Assembly (NCBI GenBank): GCA_002690925.1
Contig: NZGD01000237.1
Coordinates: forward strand, 1-64,000
Direction of reading: 5' to 3'
Source of the DNA: Rhodopirellula sp.
GTDB lineage: Bacteria; Planctomycetota; Planctomycetia; Pirellulales; Pirellulaceae
DNA: 64,000 nt
Under the pieces are notes generated by a model. The model was not told the origin of the DNA, searched no databases, and was given only the letters and a program-made list of their open reading frames with translations. Position 1 is the stretch's first letter, and every line of letters starts with the position of its first letter. Made by a program: the position numbers and the translations under genes. Shown here one piece after another: positions 36,105-45,029 of this stretch.

Positions 36105-37910
36105 TCACAAAGGCCAAACCTGAGGGACCACAACCATCGTGACCATAAACACGATGATGCTCAATGGCAGTCCAAATCGTACGTAGTCATAGAACCGATA
36201 GCCGCCCACACCATAAACCATGAGATTAGTTTGATAGCCAAACGGGGTAATAAAGCTGGCAGAAGCAGCAATCATGACGGCAATCACGAAGGGTGTCGGA
36301 TTAGCTTGCAGGCCCGTCGCGGTCTCTAGAGCGATGGGAAACATCAGAACTGCAGCTGCATTATTGGTAATCAACTCCGTGCACAGCATGGTTGCCAGAT
36401 AGACCGCCGCTAAGGTCAGCATCGGATTTTCGCCCGCGATTCCCAGCAGTCCCATGGCGATTCCCTGAGCGGCCTGACTTTGTTCCATGGCCATACCAAT
36501 ACCAATGGCTGCTCCAATCACAATTAGCACAGACCAGTCGACACTTCGTCTTGCTTCACCAGTAGTGCAGCAACGGAAGCCGACCATGGCAACAGCCGCC
36601 AGCAATGCAGCAGTCAGAATAGAAATTCCCGTCGTGGTCGCGGCCAAAACCATTGACAACAGGATAGTAATCGAGATCCAAGCTTTTTCGGGACGTCGTA
36701 CTGTGCCCTGTTCTACGGCACTGACAAGAAAGAAGTCACGTGATTCACGGCGGCGATGTAAAAACGACGGTGAGGCTTCCAGCAGTAGCACATCACCAAC
36801 CTCCAATCGCACGTCTCCGAGTTTACCAGTCAGGCGTTTATCACCTCGAGCAACAGCAACCACCGCAGCGTTGTAGTGTGAACGAAACCTACCCTCACGA
36901 ATTGTTTTACCGAGCAAACCGCATCGTGTGCTGACAACTGCTTCGACCAGTGTTCGCCGCCAAGCAGGGACTTCCAGTTTGCGAGCCTGGTCATCGGGGA
37001 TCGTCAACCCTCGGATCTTCCTAAGATCAACAACACTTTCCAGTGCGCCTACCAAAATCAATACATCATCTGGTCTCAAACGCTCATTGGGTTTTGCCGC
37101 TGCAATGATGCCATCTTCGCGTTGAATCTCGGCAATATAAAGTCCCGGTAGATGACGCAGGCCTGCTTCTTCGATACTGCGACCCACCAAAGGCCCCGTC
37201 GGATCGACCTGCATTTCAACCGTGTACTGACGGGGGTCGTCACTGACACTGACAGCTGGACGTCGCTCTGGTAGCAGCCAACGCGATGCAACCATCATGT
37301 AAATCAAGCCGATGATGGTTGCCGGGATTCCTACAGCGGCGGGTGAAAAAAAGTGAAGCGGTTTTGCGATACTGCCGCTTGCAATTGCCTGTGTATTCAG
37401 ATCAGCGATGATCAAGTTGGTGCTGGTACCGATCAGAGTGCACATGCCACCCAAGATGGCCGCGTAACTTAGTGGCAATAACAGCCGGCTGGTACTAGCC
37501 GAAATGCGTTTGGCCAAGTCGTTTACCACGGGCATCAGGGCAACGACGACCGGAGTATTGTTGAGAAATCCACTCAACACCGCGACTGGAACAAATAATC
37601 TGGCCTGAGCAGTCGTAAGGTTCCTTGCTTTATTGAGGAACCAGCCGGTGGCTAATTCTGTTCCACCCGTGCACTCCAGACCCGCGACCACCGCGAATAA
37701 GAGGGCAATCGTGATCAGCCCTTGATTCCCAAAACCAGCGACCGCTTGCTCGGGTGTTGGGAGGGCGTCGGAGCCTGTGATGTTCTGAATTAATACGAGA
37801 ATTCCGAGACAAAACAGGGCTAAAATATCAGTTGCCGCGATGCGCAGCGCTAAACCCACCAGCAACATGCAGGCTACAGCGATGGTCAGCCAGGCTTCCC
37901 AAGTCTCCAA
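36105..37910 (-). CDS. SLC13-family anion permease with two TrkA-C domains
   Basis: A 601-residue membrane protein. There are about eleven hydrophobic helices in two halves, with the signature FLNNTPVVVALMPVV (near 114-128) and SASFITPFGYQTNLMVYGVGGY near the end. A cytosolic insert (about 215-385) holds two RCK/TrkA-C domains (GLRHLPGLYIAEIQR and RSHYNAAVVAVARGDK). Family members move dicarboxylates, sulfate or related anions with sodium. The start is a TTG at 37910 with AAAAGG about seven bases upstream; the first internal ATG would delete most of helix 1. A rare start and 40-base spacing to hrpA suggest low expression in a shared transcript. Confidence 0.88.
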   Translation of the reverse strand: METWEAWLTIAVACMLLVGLALRIAATDILALFCLGILVLIQNITGSDALPTPEQAVAGFGNQGLITIALLFAVVAGLECTGGTELATGWFLNKARNLTTAQARLFVPVAVLSGFLNNTPVVVALMPVVNDLAKRISASTSRLLLPLSYAAILGGMCTLIGTSTNLIIADLNTQAIASGSIAKPLHFFSPAAVGIPATIIGLIYMMVASRWLLPERRPAVSVSDDPRQYTVEMQVDPTGPLVGRSIEEAGLRHLPGLYIAEIQREDGIIAAAKPNERLRPDDVLILVGALESVVDLRKIRGLTIPDDQARKLEVPAWRRTLVEAVVSTRCGLLGKTIREGRFRSHYNAAVVAVARGDKRLTGKLGDVRLEVGDVLLLEASPSFLHRRRESRDFFLVSAVEQGTVRRPEKAWISITILLSMVLAATTTGISILTAALLAAVAMVGFRCCTTGEARRSVDWSVLIVIGAAIGIGMAMEQSQAAQGIAMGLLGIAGENPMLTLAAVYLATMLCTELITNNAAAVLMFPIALETATGLQANPTPFVIAVMIAASASFITPFGYQTNLMVYGVGGYRFYDYVRFGLPLSIIVFMVTMVVVPQVWPL

Positions 37911-38165
37911 AAATACGCCTTTTAGCGAGGTCTCATGCGTCTATTTTAATAACCAAGGTCAAAATCTTAGCTGACTCATTTGACCGGCTCGACACGATAT
38001 TCACACTTGTCCGATATCGAACTGCTACTCACGGTGTCGTGAGCCTAATTTTGTCCTGACCCGGTCTGAATTACACTGCTGTCAACTGGTTGCAGGTGTC
38101 TAGACTGTTCGGAACCGGTTTTCGTTCGCTCTTTGTCATATTTCCCTGTTCCCATGAGGCAACAG

Positions 38166-38402
38166 ATGAAAGCTTCCAAGTCCTCGGGGCCGCTGATTAT
38201 CGCGGGTCTTGTACTGCTGTTGCTTATTCTTCATCAAGATAATTGGTTTTGGACGGATGCCACGCTCGTGTTTGGATTCATTCCGATCGCTCTTTTTTGG
38301 CATGCTTGCATTTCCTTGGCGGCCGTTGCTACTTGGTTTCTTGCGACTCGTATCGCTTGGCCTCTGTCAGATGACCTCGAAGAGCACGAGGGAGGCGAAT
38401 GA
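38166..38402 (+). CDS. DUF3311 small subunit of a symporter pair
   Basis: A 78-residue protein with two transmembrane helices (PLIIAGLVLLLLILHQ and FGFIPIALFWHACISLAAVATWF), matching DUF3311. It is encoded just before a sodium:solute symporter and overlaps its start by four bases (ATGA), the usual arrangement for this family (compare YhdT/PanF). The ATG at 38166 is chosen because GAGG lies six bases upstream; longer versions begin at a TTG (38133) or an ATG (38154). It probably stabilises or assists the transporter; this is family-based inference. Confidence 0.8.
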   Translation: MKASKSSGPLIIAGLVLLLLILHQDNWFWTDATLVFGFIPIALFWHACISLAAVATWFLATRIAWPLSDDLEEHEGGE

Positions 38403-39997
38403 TGGATCATCCAGGATTACCACAACTGATCATCATCCTTGTCTACTTAGGCTTGCTTCTTGCATTGGGGCTGCTCTCAAGCCGTTTATTCAAGGGCACT
38501 AAGGAAGATTACCAAGTTGCAAGCCATTCGATTGGTCCATTTTTGTTGTTGATGAGTATTTTCGGGACAACGATGACGGCGTTTGCTTTGGTTGGTAGCA
38601 GCGGCGAGGCATTTCGTGAGGGGGTGGGTGTTTATGGGATGCTTGCTAGCAGCAGTGGCATCGTACATTCGCTTTGTTTCTTTTTGATTGGGGTCAAGGT
38701 CTGGAAATTAGCCCGTCGTTACAAGTACACGACACAAATTGAGTTTTTCCGTGATCGACTCGATAGTGATTTTGTCGGTTACCTGATGTTTCCAATTTTG
38801 GTTGGGCTGGTGATTCCCTACCTTTTGATCGGGGTGATTAGCGGCGGATCAGTCATTCAGTCGCTGACGGGCGGCTTAGCACCCGACTTTCCAATGTTTC
38901 AAGTTTTTGACGCAGAGGGCAATGCGAACCCGGCTTTGCATGGCGGTGTACCACCTTGGTTAGGATCGATGGTGATCTGTGTTGTTGTTCTGGTTTATGT
39001 CTTTTTTGGTGGCATGCGTGGAACAACTTGGGCGAACACCTTTCAGACACTGGTCTTCATGATTTTAGGTGTGGTGACCTTCTTTGTGATTGCGAACAAA
39101 TTGGGTGGCCAGGAATCCCTCCTTGATAATCTCAAGACATTAGCCAATTCGGTTCCGGAGGATAAAGTTACCCGATCTGAAATGAGTAAGACGAAGTTCT
39201 TTACGTACCTTTTAATTCCGCTTTCGGTTGGAATGTTTCCGCATCTCTTTCAACATTGGATGACGGCTAAAAGTTCACATGCCTTCAAGTTGCCGGTCGT
39301 TTGTCATCCGTTCTTTATCATGATTGTCTGGGTTCCATGTGTGCTGGTCGGGATTTGGGCGACTGGTCTTCCTGCAGAGATGCACTTGCCAGCCAATCCC
39401 AACACTATCCTGCCGTTTCTCGTGAAAACCCAGACTGGACCAATTTTAGGAGGATTCCTCGCTGCAGGTATTCTGGCTGCGATCATGTCCAGTCTGGATA
39501 GTCAGTTCCTGTGCATTGGTACGATCTTCAACAATGATGTGGTGACGCATCTGGCAGGCAAAGATCGGTTCACTGATCGACAACAGGTCATGTTCACTCG
39601 ACTGTTCATCATTGGGATTGTTGCGATTACCTATTTTCTAAGTCTAGGAAATGTACGAAGTGTTTTTGCTCTTGGTGTTTGGTGCTTCAGTGGTTTTAGT
39701 GCACTGTTTCCGATCGTGGTGGCAGCACTGTATTGGCGTGGTCTCAGTGCAGCAGGGGCTATTAGTGGAATCTTTGCCGCGATCACCAGTTGGTGCATCC
39801 TGTTTTATCAGGGTACCAAGGTACCGATTGAACAAGGCGGTCTGAGCAAGTTCGTGTTGGAACTGCCGATTGGTGGAGAGAGTTATGAATTGATGCCAGT
39901 CGTAGCCATGATGCTGAGCTCGACCGTTACCATGATTTTGGTATCGCTGGTAACGCCAACACCGAGTGAAGAAAAATTGGCAAAATTCTTCGGCTAG
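38399..39997 (+). CDS. Sodium:solute symporter (SSS family)
   Basis: A 532-residue protein with thirteen predicted helices. The motif region GTTMTAFALVGSSGEAFREGVGVYG comes early (about 60-84). The LeuT-fold core contains AAGILAAIMSSLDSQFLCIGTIFNNDV, where the SSLDSQ segment forms the sodium site in this family. Substrates of related proteins include pantothenate, proline, sugars and monocarboxylates; none can be assigned here. GGAGG precedes the ATG pair at 38399/38402, and the gene overlaps the DUF3311 partner. An apparent 160-residue frame on the opposite strand at its 3' end is a shadow. Confidence 0.92.
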   Translation: MMDHPGLPQLIIILVYLGLLLALGLLSSRLFKGTKEDYQVASHSIGPFLLLMSIFGTTMTAFALVGSSGEAFREGVGVYGMLASSSGIVHSLCFFLIGVKVWKLARRYKYTTQIEFFRDRLDSDFVGYLMFPILVGLVIPYLLIGVISGGSVIQSLTGGLAPDFPMFQVFDAEGNANPALHGGVPPWLGSMVICVVVLVYVFFGGMRGTTWANTFQTLVFMILGVVTFFVIANKLGGQESLLDNLKTLANSVPEDKVTRSEMSKTKFFTYLLIPLSVGMFPHLFQHWMTAKSSHAFKLPVVCHPFFIMIVWVPCVLVGIWATGLPAEMHLPANPNTILPFLVKTQTGPILGGFLAAGILAAIMSSLDSQFLCIGTIFNNDVVTHLAGKDRFTDRQQVMFTRLFIIGIVAITYFLSLGNVRSVFALGVWCFSGFSALFPIVVAALYWRGLSAAGAISGIFAAITSWCILFYQGTKVPIEQGGLSKFVLELPIGGESYELMPVVAMMLSSTVTMILVSLVTPTPSEEKLAKFFG

Positions 39998-40191
39998 CCA
40001 GTCCCTTGGTAACGAAGTGCAGATCACGTTTAGCGACTTGAGGATCAGATCAAACTGATGATGTGATCCTGATGGCGGGCATTCTTTCTCGTTGCAAGTC
40101 TCAGCTTGTTTCAGCGGAATCTTGCAAACTGTTTCCAGTAATGGCACAAGCTCTGTGGTGGTTAAGTTGAACCATGTTCAAACATCTTGCA

Positions 40192-40857
40192 TCACTTCAG
40201 TTCAAGCGTTCCAAACGTGGAAGTATCCTGCCATGAATCGTCTTGGGTGTGGAACCATTTCGCGATTGCATCACGTTGGGCACGATCATGTTCATCATTG
40301 ACTTGAAATTCGACGCCCATGACAGTCCCCACTTTCATGTCTGCGGCGTGGGTACGAATAGCCATTTCGACGATGTAGCCCTTCTTGTTCTTCGCTGTTG
40401 CTGCTTTGATATCCACTTCATCGTAGCCAGTGCCCTGCCCTGACATCTTGCCTTCAAAATTGACACGGTATTGAGCATCATCAGTGTCATAGGATGTGGA
40501 CTTGTCCTGTCGCTGGTCGAGAAATAATTCCACCGAATCTTGAGCCCAATCGTCGCCTGCATCAGCAGATAATTCTGAGTCTTTGACCACCCACAACGCG
40601 TACAGGTAGCGATCGTCCCAAAGCAATCGAACCGTCGCTGTTGCCATATCTTTCGGATCAATTTCCAAGACTTCGGCAATGGGTTGATTGACTAAGTATT
40701 TAGGGCAAGTCTTCCAGATCCCGTCAATTTTTGCATCAACCTTTGGTGTTCCCTTTTTAGCGACAGCGACACCTTTCTGTGCTTTGGTAGTCTGGTTTTG
40801 CGACCATGCTGTGGTTGCAAGTGAAATGATAAGGCATGCAGACAGGAATCGAATCAT
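40192..40857 (-). CDS. Secreted CBM9-like carbohydrate-binding protein
   Basis: A 221-residue protein with a signal peptide (MIRFLSACLIISLATTAWS). The rest matches the family 9 carbohydrate-binding fold: IDGIWKTCPKYLVNQP, ATVRLLWDDRYLYALWVVKD, DWAQDSVELFLDQRQDK and the late GVEFQVNDEHDRAQRD. In xylanases this module binds reducing ends of glycans; as a stand-alone exported protein it may bind polysaccharide or a monosaccharide at the cell surface. The aromatic residues needed for binding appear present (two or more Trp in strands), but specificity is unknown. It converges on the symporter gene across 194 bases. Confidence 0.83.
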   Translation of the reverse strand: MIRFLSACLIISLATTAWSQNQTTKAQKGVAVAKKGTPKVDAKIDGIWKTCPKYLVNQPIAEVLEIDPKDMATATVRLLWDDRYLYALWVVKDSELSADAGDDWAQDSVELFLDQRQDKSTSYDTDDAQYRVNFEGKMSGQGTGYDEVDIKAATAKNKKGYIVEMAIRTHAADMKVGTVMGVEFQVNDEHDRAQRDAIAKWFHTQDDSWQDTSTFGTLELK

Positions 40858-40952
40858 GTGTGGCTCACGCTTTGGCAGATGGAGTATCTCGATGGTTCAA
40901 TGAGTACGATGGATAACGTCAATTGCTCAGTGTAGTAGATCTTCGGTGATTA

Positions 40953-40990
40953 TAAAAAAAGACGGCGAGCAGATTCCTCTGCTCGCCGTT
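40953..40990 (-). terminator. Rho-independent terminator of the TPR/repeat protein gene
   Basis: A perfect 12-bp stem ACGGCGAGCAGA / TCTGCTCGCCGT (40962-40973 and 40978-40989) has a TTCC loop. On the minus strand it is followed by seven T. It ends transcription of the leftward TPR gene. Confidence 0.92.
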
Positions 40991-41029
40991 GTTGTATTTT
41001 TTCAGGCAAGATTGCCCAGAGTCATGGGG

Positions 41030-41890
41030 CTAACCTCCGAAGGGGTCACCGCCGAACGGGTCAGCAGCGCCACCTCCTCCACCCCCGAACGGATCAGCAC
41101 CAGCTGCGGGAGCACCTCCTCCGCCTCCGAACGGATCAGCACCAGCTGCGGGAGCACCACCTCCGCCTCCGAACGGATCAGCACCAGCTGCGGGAGCACC
41201 TCCGCCTCCGAATGGATCGGCAGCAGCGGCTGCAGGTGCAGCGCCAGCTGCAGCGTTGGGCTTGTCATCGAATGGTTCTTTCATTGCTCCCGCAAGAGCG
41301 TCATTTGCCATTTTGGTGGGTGCAGGCTGGCCACCGATGCCTGAGGCAAAAGGGTTGGCTGCTGCGGGCGGCGTTGGTGGTGGCGTGACAGGTCGTGATG
41401 GAACGCGGGGAGCTGGCTTGACGGCGGCCGAATTTTCAGGTGTTGCCTGAATTTCGCCGTAGCGTTGAAGGGATCTTGCATTGGCTTCTGCCAAAGCCTT
41501 GATTCGGGCTGCTTGGCGAATTGATTCGAGCTTGAGCCGGCCATTTCCTTGGAACCTTGCGAGCGACCGACCGATGGATGGATTTGGGCCGCCCAAGGCT
41601 TCGATGCTAGCACCGGCCTGCCAATCTTTTACAGCCTCTTCTGGACGTCCCGAAACGTAATTGACGATTCCACGGTAGTAGTGGACACGTGGGTCCTGAC
41701 TACCATTCTCGATTGCGAGAGAGAAGAATTCGAGAGCATCAGTCAAGCGTCCACCGTTGTAGGCATGCACACCTTGGCCATAAGTTTCGGCCAGGATAGC
41801 ACTTTGGTTTTGAGCTGATACGTAATTGGCACTCAAGTTGCCAATCGTCGCCAAAGCGACTGCAAAGATGGTCAATGCGTATTTTTTCAT
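41030..41890 (-). CDS. Secreted TPR protein with Gly/Pro/Ala repeat tail
   Basis: A 286-residue protein. The signal peptide is MKKYALTIFAVALATIGNLS. One or two TPR units follow (about 30-100, AYNGGRLTDALEFFSLAIENG and YYRGIVNYVSGRPEEAVKDW). A helical linker and a Pro-rich stretch (PSRPVTPPPTPPAAANPF) lead to the C-terminal 70 residues, dominated by DPFGG repeats. The TPR part suggests protein binding in the periplasm; the flexible tail could reach the cell surface. DPFGG-type tails occur in several planctomycete exported proteins, so they may be a family-specific sorting or interaction element (inference). A GGGGGAGG stretch precedes the ATG at 41890, and it has its own strong terminator. Confidence 0.78.
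   Translation of the reverse strand: MKKYALTIFAVALATIGNLSANYVSAQNQSAILAETYGQGVHAYNGGRLTDALEFFSLAIENGSQDPRVHYYRGIVNYVSGRPEEAVKDWQAGASIEALGGPNPSIGRSLARFQGNGRLKLESIRQAARIKALAEANARSLQRYGEIQATPENSAAVKPAPRVPSRPVTPPPTPPAAANPFASGIGGQPAPTKMANDALAGAMKEPFDDKPNAAAGAAPAAAAADPFGGGGAPAAGADPFGGGGGAPAAGADPFGGGGGAPAAGADPFGGGGGGAADPFGGDPFGG
41087..41209. repeat. 42-bp coding tandem repeat
   Basis: Three head-to-tail units start GAACGGATCAGCACCAGCTG at 41087, 41129 and 41171; the last is shortened to 39 bases. Copies are almost identical, so the array is recent. Each encodes the 14-residue unit APAAGADPFGGGGG on the minus strand. Confidence 0.88.
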
Positions 41891-42177
41891 CGCGGAAGCA
41901 TCCTCCCCCAGAAAGATGTAGAGTAAGCCCGGAACTGGCAGCGGTTTGTCGAATGGACTAGCCGGTGGGCCGAGAAAAGGTGTGTTGATTAATCACCCAA
42001 ACTGTAATCTTGAGAACCGCCGGCGGCAAACGTTTTTCGACAGTATCGGCGTTGATGGGGGTAATCAGTTGTGTTGTGTGGTCCGGTTACGACGCCAGCG
42101 GTCGCCTCCCAAGAGCTTGAAGTGTCTAGCCGAATGGTCTAGGGCTATCGGAATTCGGGATGTCCACGAGGCCTGAA

Positions 42178-43317
42178 TCATTCAATCCAGCCACCTCCGA
42201 GAACCCGGGTCCCGTCGTAAACAACCGCTGCCTGGCCCGGTGCTACCGCTAGTTGGGGCACGTCAAATTCCGCTGAAAACCGTGTTTGATCAGATGGATC
42301 AACGATGATCTGAGCAGGTTGGGGAGGGGCGTTGTAGCGAATTTGGATTGATACTCGTCCAGGCAGGTTCGTTGGGTCGACGAGCCAATTCGCCTCATTT
42401 GCGGTGAGTCCGGGTTTTGCCAGTTGATCTTTGGAACCAATCACGACCTGATTAGTACTAGGATTGATTTCGGTGACGAAGAAAGGTGTACCCATGGCTA
42501 CTCCCAGTCCCTTCCGTTGTCCGATCGTAAATGCTTCGTAGCCAGCGTGCTTACCGACTATTTCGCCATCTGTGGTAATGATCTCACCACTGGTGTGAGC
42601 AGATTTTTCTGGTTCTCGGGCTCGAACGAAATCGCTGTGGTGTCCCTGAGTGACGAAGCAGATTTCCTGACTATCTTTCTTCCCAGCGACCCCCAGGCCA
42701 AGTTCTTCGGCGATTTCCCGAATTTTTGGCTTCTCAAATCCCCCGACCGGTAACAGCATTCTGGGAAGTAATTCGGGGCGTATCCCGAAGAGGGCATAAG
42801 ACTGATCTTTTGCCGAATCGAGTCCTCGATGGAGCTCGTGAGAGCAGGGCTTCCCATTCATCGTGACCTTTTGGGCGTAGTGCCCGGTGGCAACAAATTC
42901 GGCATCAACACCGTCGGCATAGTCGAAAAGTCGTCCAAATTTGATCCATTGATTACATCTCACACACGGATTGGGGGTCCGACCGTGTAGGTAATCGTCG
43001 ACGAAGTAGTCGACAATTCGGCGAAAATCTTCCTGTAAGTCGAGCGCATAGAACGGAATGTCCATTCGCGAGGCCACACGTCTCGCATCGGCTGCGTCAG
43101 ACGCCGTACAGCAGCCCTGTTTGTGATCGACTCGTCCTTGGGCCATCCCACCGAGCACTGGAAGCCCAGGTTTCCCATCTTCAACTCGACAAGCTTGACT
43201 GGATTCCTCTCCGTGACGCATGAAAACACCTATCACTTCGTGACCGGATTCCAACAGCAGGTGCGCAGCAACGCTTGAATCAACGCCGCCACTCATCGCG
43301 AGAACGACTCGGGCCAT
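42178..43317 (-). CDS. mnmA: tRNA-specific 2-thiouridylase
   Basis: A 379-residue enzyme placing sulfur at position 2 of wobble uridine 34 in Lys, Glu and Gln tRNAs. The PP-loop SGGVDSS is at 9-15, the first catalytic cysteine lies in GRTPNPCVRCN and the persulfide cysteine in KKDSQEICFV. The C-terminal beta-barrel ends at LGGGWIE. It uses ATP and sulfur from a cysteine desulfurase relay. An insert after the first strand (HGEESSQACRVEDGKPGLPVLGG) is somewhat longer than in E. coli. It diverges from prfB, with 140 bases between the two starts. Confidence 0.95.
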   Translation of the reverse strand: MARVVLAMSGGVDSSVAAHLLLESGHEVIGVFMRHGEESSQACRVEDGKPGLPVLGGMAQGRVDHKQGCCTASDAADARRVASRMDIPFYALDLQEDFRRIVDYFVDDYLHGRTPNPCVRCNQWIKFGRLFDYADGVDAEFVATGHYAQKVTMNGKPCSHELHRGLDSAKDQSYALFGIRPELLPRMLLPVGGFEKPKIREIAEELGLGVAGKKDSQEICFVTQGHHSDFVRAREPEKSAHTSGEIITTDGEIVGKHAGYEAFTIGQRKGLGVAMGTPFFVTEINPSTNQVVIGSKDQLAKPGLTANEANWLVDPTNLPGRVSIQIRYNAPPQPAQIIVDPSDQTRFSAEFDVPQLAVAPGQAAVVYDGTRVLGGGWIE

Positions 43318-43457
43318 GTATAGTTCAACTCCAGTGAGAGGTCATGATTGTTCCCCATCAACGCCAAGTCGGGGGGGCAGCAGCCATTCATCTGATTTCG
43401 ATTGCCGACGCGATCGAATTCCTATCCCACATCATACGCATGGAGACCGTCACGAGA

Positions 43458-44571
43458 ATGGATGCTGAATTGGTTAACCGCAGTAATGAGATTCACGAGC
43501 GCCTGAAACAACTCGGAGACTCTCTTTGACTACGCTTCCAAACAGGAAGAAATCAAGCAAATTGAAGTGAAGATGGGTGATCCGGGATTTTGGGACGACA
43601 ATGAGTCGGCTCAAAAAACAGTCGCGGATCTTAAGTCACTCAAGGCCATTGTCGGCCCGATGGATGAATTGACGTCCTCGGTGGAAGATCTTGCTGCGCT
43701 ATTTGAAATGGCAGAAGAGGATGAGTCGATCGCGGAGGAGGTCGCTGGCGAGATCGCCCGCTTGGAAAAAATCCTCGAGGAACTTGAACTCAAAGCTCTG
43801 CTCAACGGTCCCAATGATTCGGCAGGCGCCATTTTGTCAATCAATGCTCGTGACGGTGGAACTGATGCCAACGATTGGGCAGACATGATGCTGCGAATGT
43901 ATTCCGCGTGGGCTGTCAGTGAAGGATACAGCATCGATCTGTTGGACCGGCAGGAAAATGAAGAAGCTGGTATCAATCATGCTTCCATTGCTGTGCGCGG
44001 ACCGATGGCTTATGGCTACTTGAAAGGTGAAGAGGGCATGCATCGGTTGGTCAGGATCAGCCCTTTTAATAGTGAAGGAAAACGACAAACCAGCTTTGCA
44101 GCGGTTGGTGTATCCCCCGAGATTGATGATTCGATAGAGATCGATATCGAAGAAAAAGATGTCAGAGAAGACCGCTATCGTGCTGGTGGTGCTGGAGGTC
44201 AGCATGTCAATAAAACAGACAGCGCGATCAGATTGACACACCTCCCGACCAACACGGTCGTTCAGTGTCAGAATGAACGTAGCCAACATCAAAACAGGGC
44301 AACGGCCTGGAAAATGCTACGTGCGAAGATGGCTCGCCTAGAAGAAGAGAAGCGGGAAGCAGAGGAAGCAAAGAAATATGAAACCCAAGCCCGCACCGGT
44401 TTTGGAAGTCAGATCCGGAACTACTTTTTGCATCCTGATCAGCGCGTGAAAGATTCCAGAACTGGTCACTATGTTGGTAACTTCAACAGCGTGTTGGATG
44501 GTAGTGAACTGCAGGGATTTTTTGATGCGTTCCTGCGTCTGAAAGCAGGCAAGACAGATACCAAGGCTTAG
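43458..44571 (+). CDS. prfB: Peptide chain release factor 2 with programmed +1 frameshift
   Basis: The gene is read in two frames: 23 codons from the ATG at 43458 to CTT (43524-43526), then, after skipping one T, from GAC at 43528 to the stop at 44571, for a 370-residue product. An in-frame TGA at 43527 blocks simple translation. The protein has the stop-codon-reading SPF tripeptide (ISPFNSEGKRQTSF) that recognises UGA/UAA, and the GGQ loop (RAGGAGGQHVNKTDS) that releases the peptide. When RF2 is scarce the ribosome pauses at its own UGA and shifts, so the cell titrates RF2. An upstream in-frame ATG at 43440 is an alternative start. Confidence 0.95.
43515..43530 (+). promoter_or_regulatory. 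RF2 +1 programmed frameshift site
   Basis: The shift heptamer CTTTGAC (43524-43530) is preceded by the Shine-Dalgarno-like GGAG (43515-43518) five bases upstream, the same layout as in E. coli prfB, where the spacing is three bases and the stimulator stronger. The TGA followed by C is a weak stop context that favours shifting. Confidence 0.92.
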
Positions 44572-44601
44572 TCCTCAATGAGGATCAAAGGTAATCAACT
44601 G

Positions 44602-44910
44602 ATGGTCGAAAAGAAGAACAGCCAAAAGGACCCTTATCGAAGTCCTCATGAGGTGACGGACTCCAAACCAGTTGCCAAAAATGGGGGATGGGTGAGATGG
44701 GTTGTGGTTACTTTCGTGCTCTTGGCATTAGGTCTGTCAGGCCTGTTCGTCTTCTCAAGACCAACTTCAACTTTCAATATGCAACGTGCTCGCCCCATGA
44801 AATTTGACGCGCCGCAAGCGGGCGAGTCTGGCAATCCGCTTTCAACAGAAGGGCCCGCTGTACTGCAGGGTGATCTACCTCCAGATACTGAGAATACGCA
44901 GAATCCGTGA
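44602..44910 (+). CDS. Small single-pass membrane protein
   Basis: A 102-residue protein with a charged cytosolic N-terminus (MVEKKNSQKDPYRSPHEV), one transmembrane helix (WVRWVVVTFVLLALGLSGLFVF) and a 55-residue polar, Pro-rich outer part. AAAGG lies upstream of the ATG at 44602; an earlier ATG at 44578 is possible. It begins 30 bases after prfB and may be co-transcribed with it. I recognise no family. It converges on the large coiled-coil gene. Confidence 0.6.
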   Translation: MVEKKNSQKDPYRSPHEVTDSKPVAKNGGWVRWVVVTFVLLALGLSGLFVFSRPTSTFNMQRARPMKFDAPQAGESGNPLSTEGPAVLQGDLPPDTENTQNP

Positions 44911-45029
44911 CGTGCGATGAAGAGAGTCGCTTGCTATTCAATAACAAGCAACCGCTGAAACACATACACAGCGAGGCATGATCACGAGTGATCGGTCGCA
45001 TGCCGCTCACCGCTTCTGGTTACTGTTTG

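Noticed and set aside
40092..40127. Inverted repeat TTGCAAG/CTTGCAA after the symporter gene
   Set aside because: Seven base pairs with a 22-base loop and no T run; too weak for a terminator call.
41087..41209. Possible CRISPR-like array
   Set aside because: Units are directly adjacent without unique spacers and encode a protein repeat in frame.
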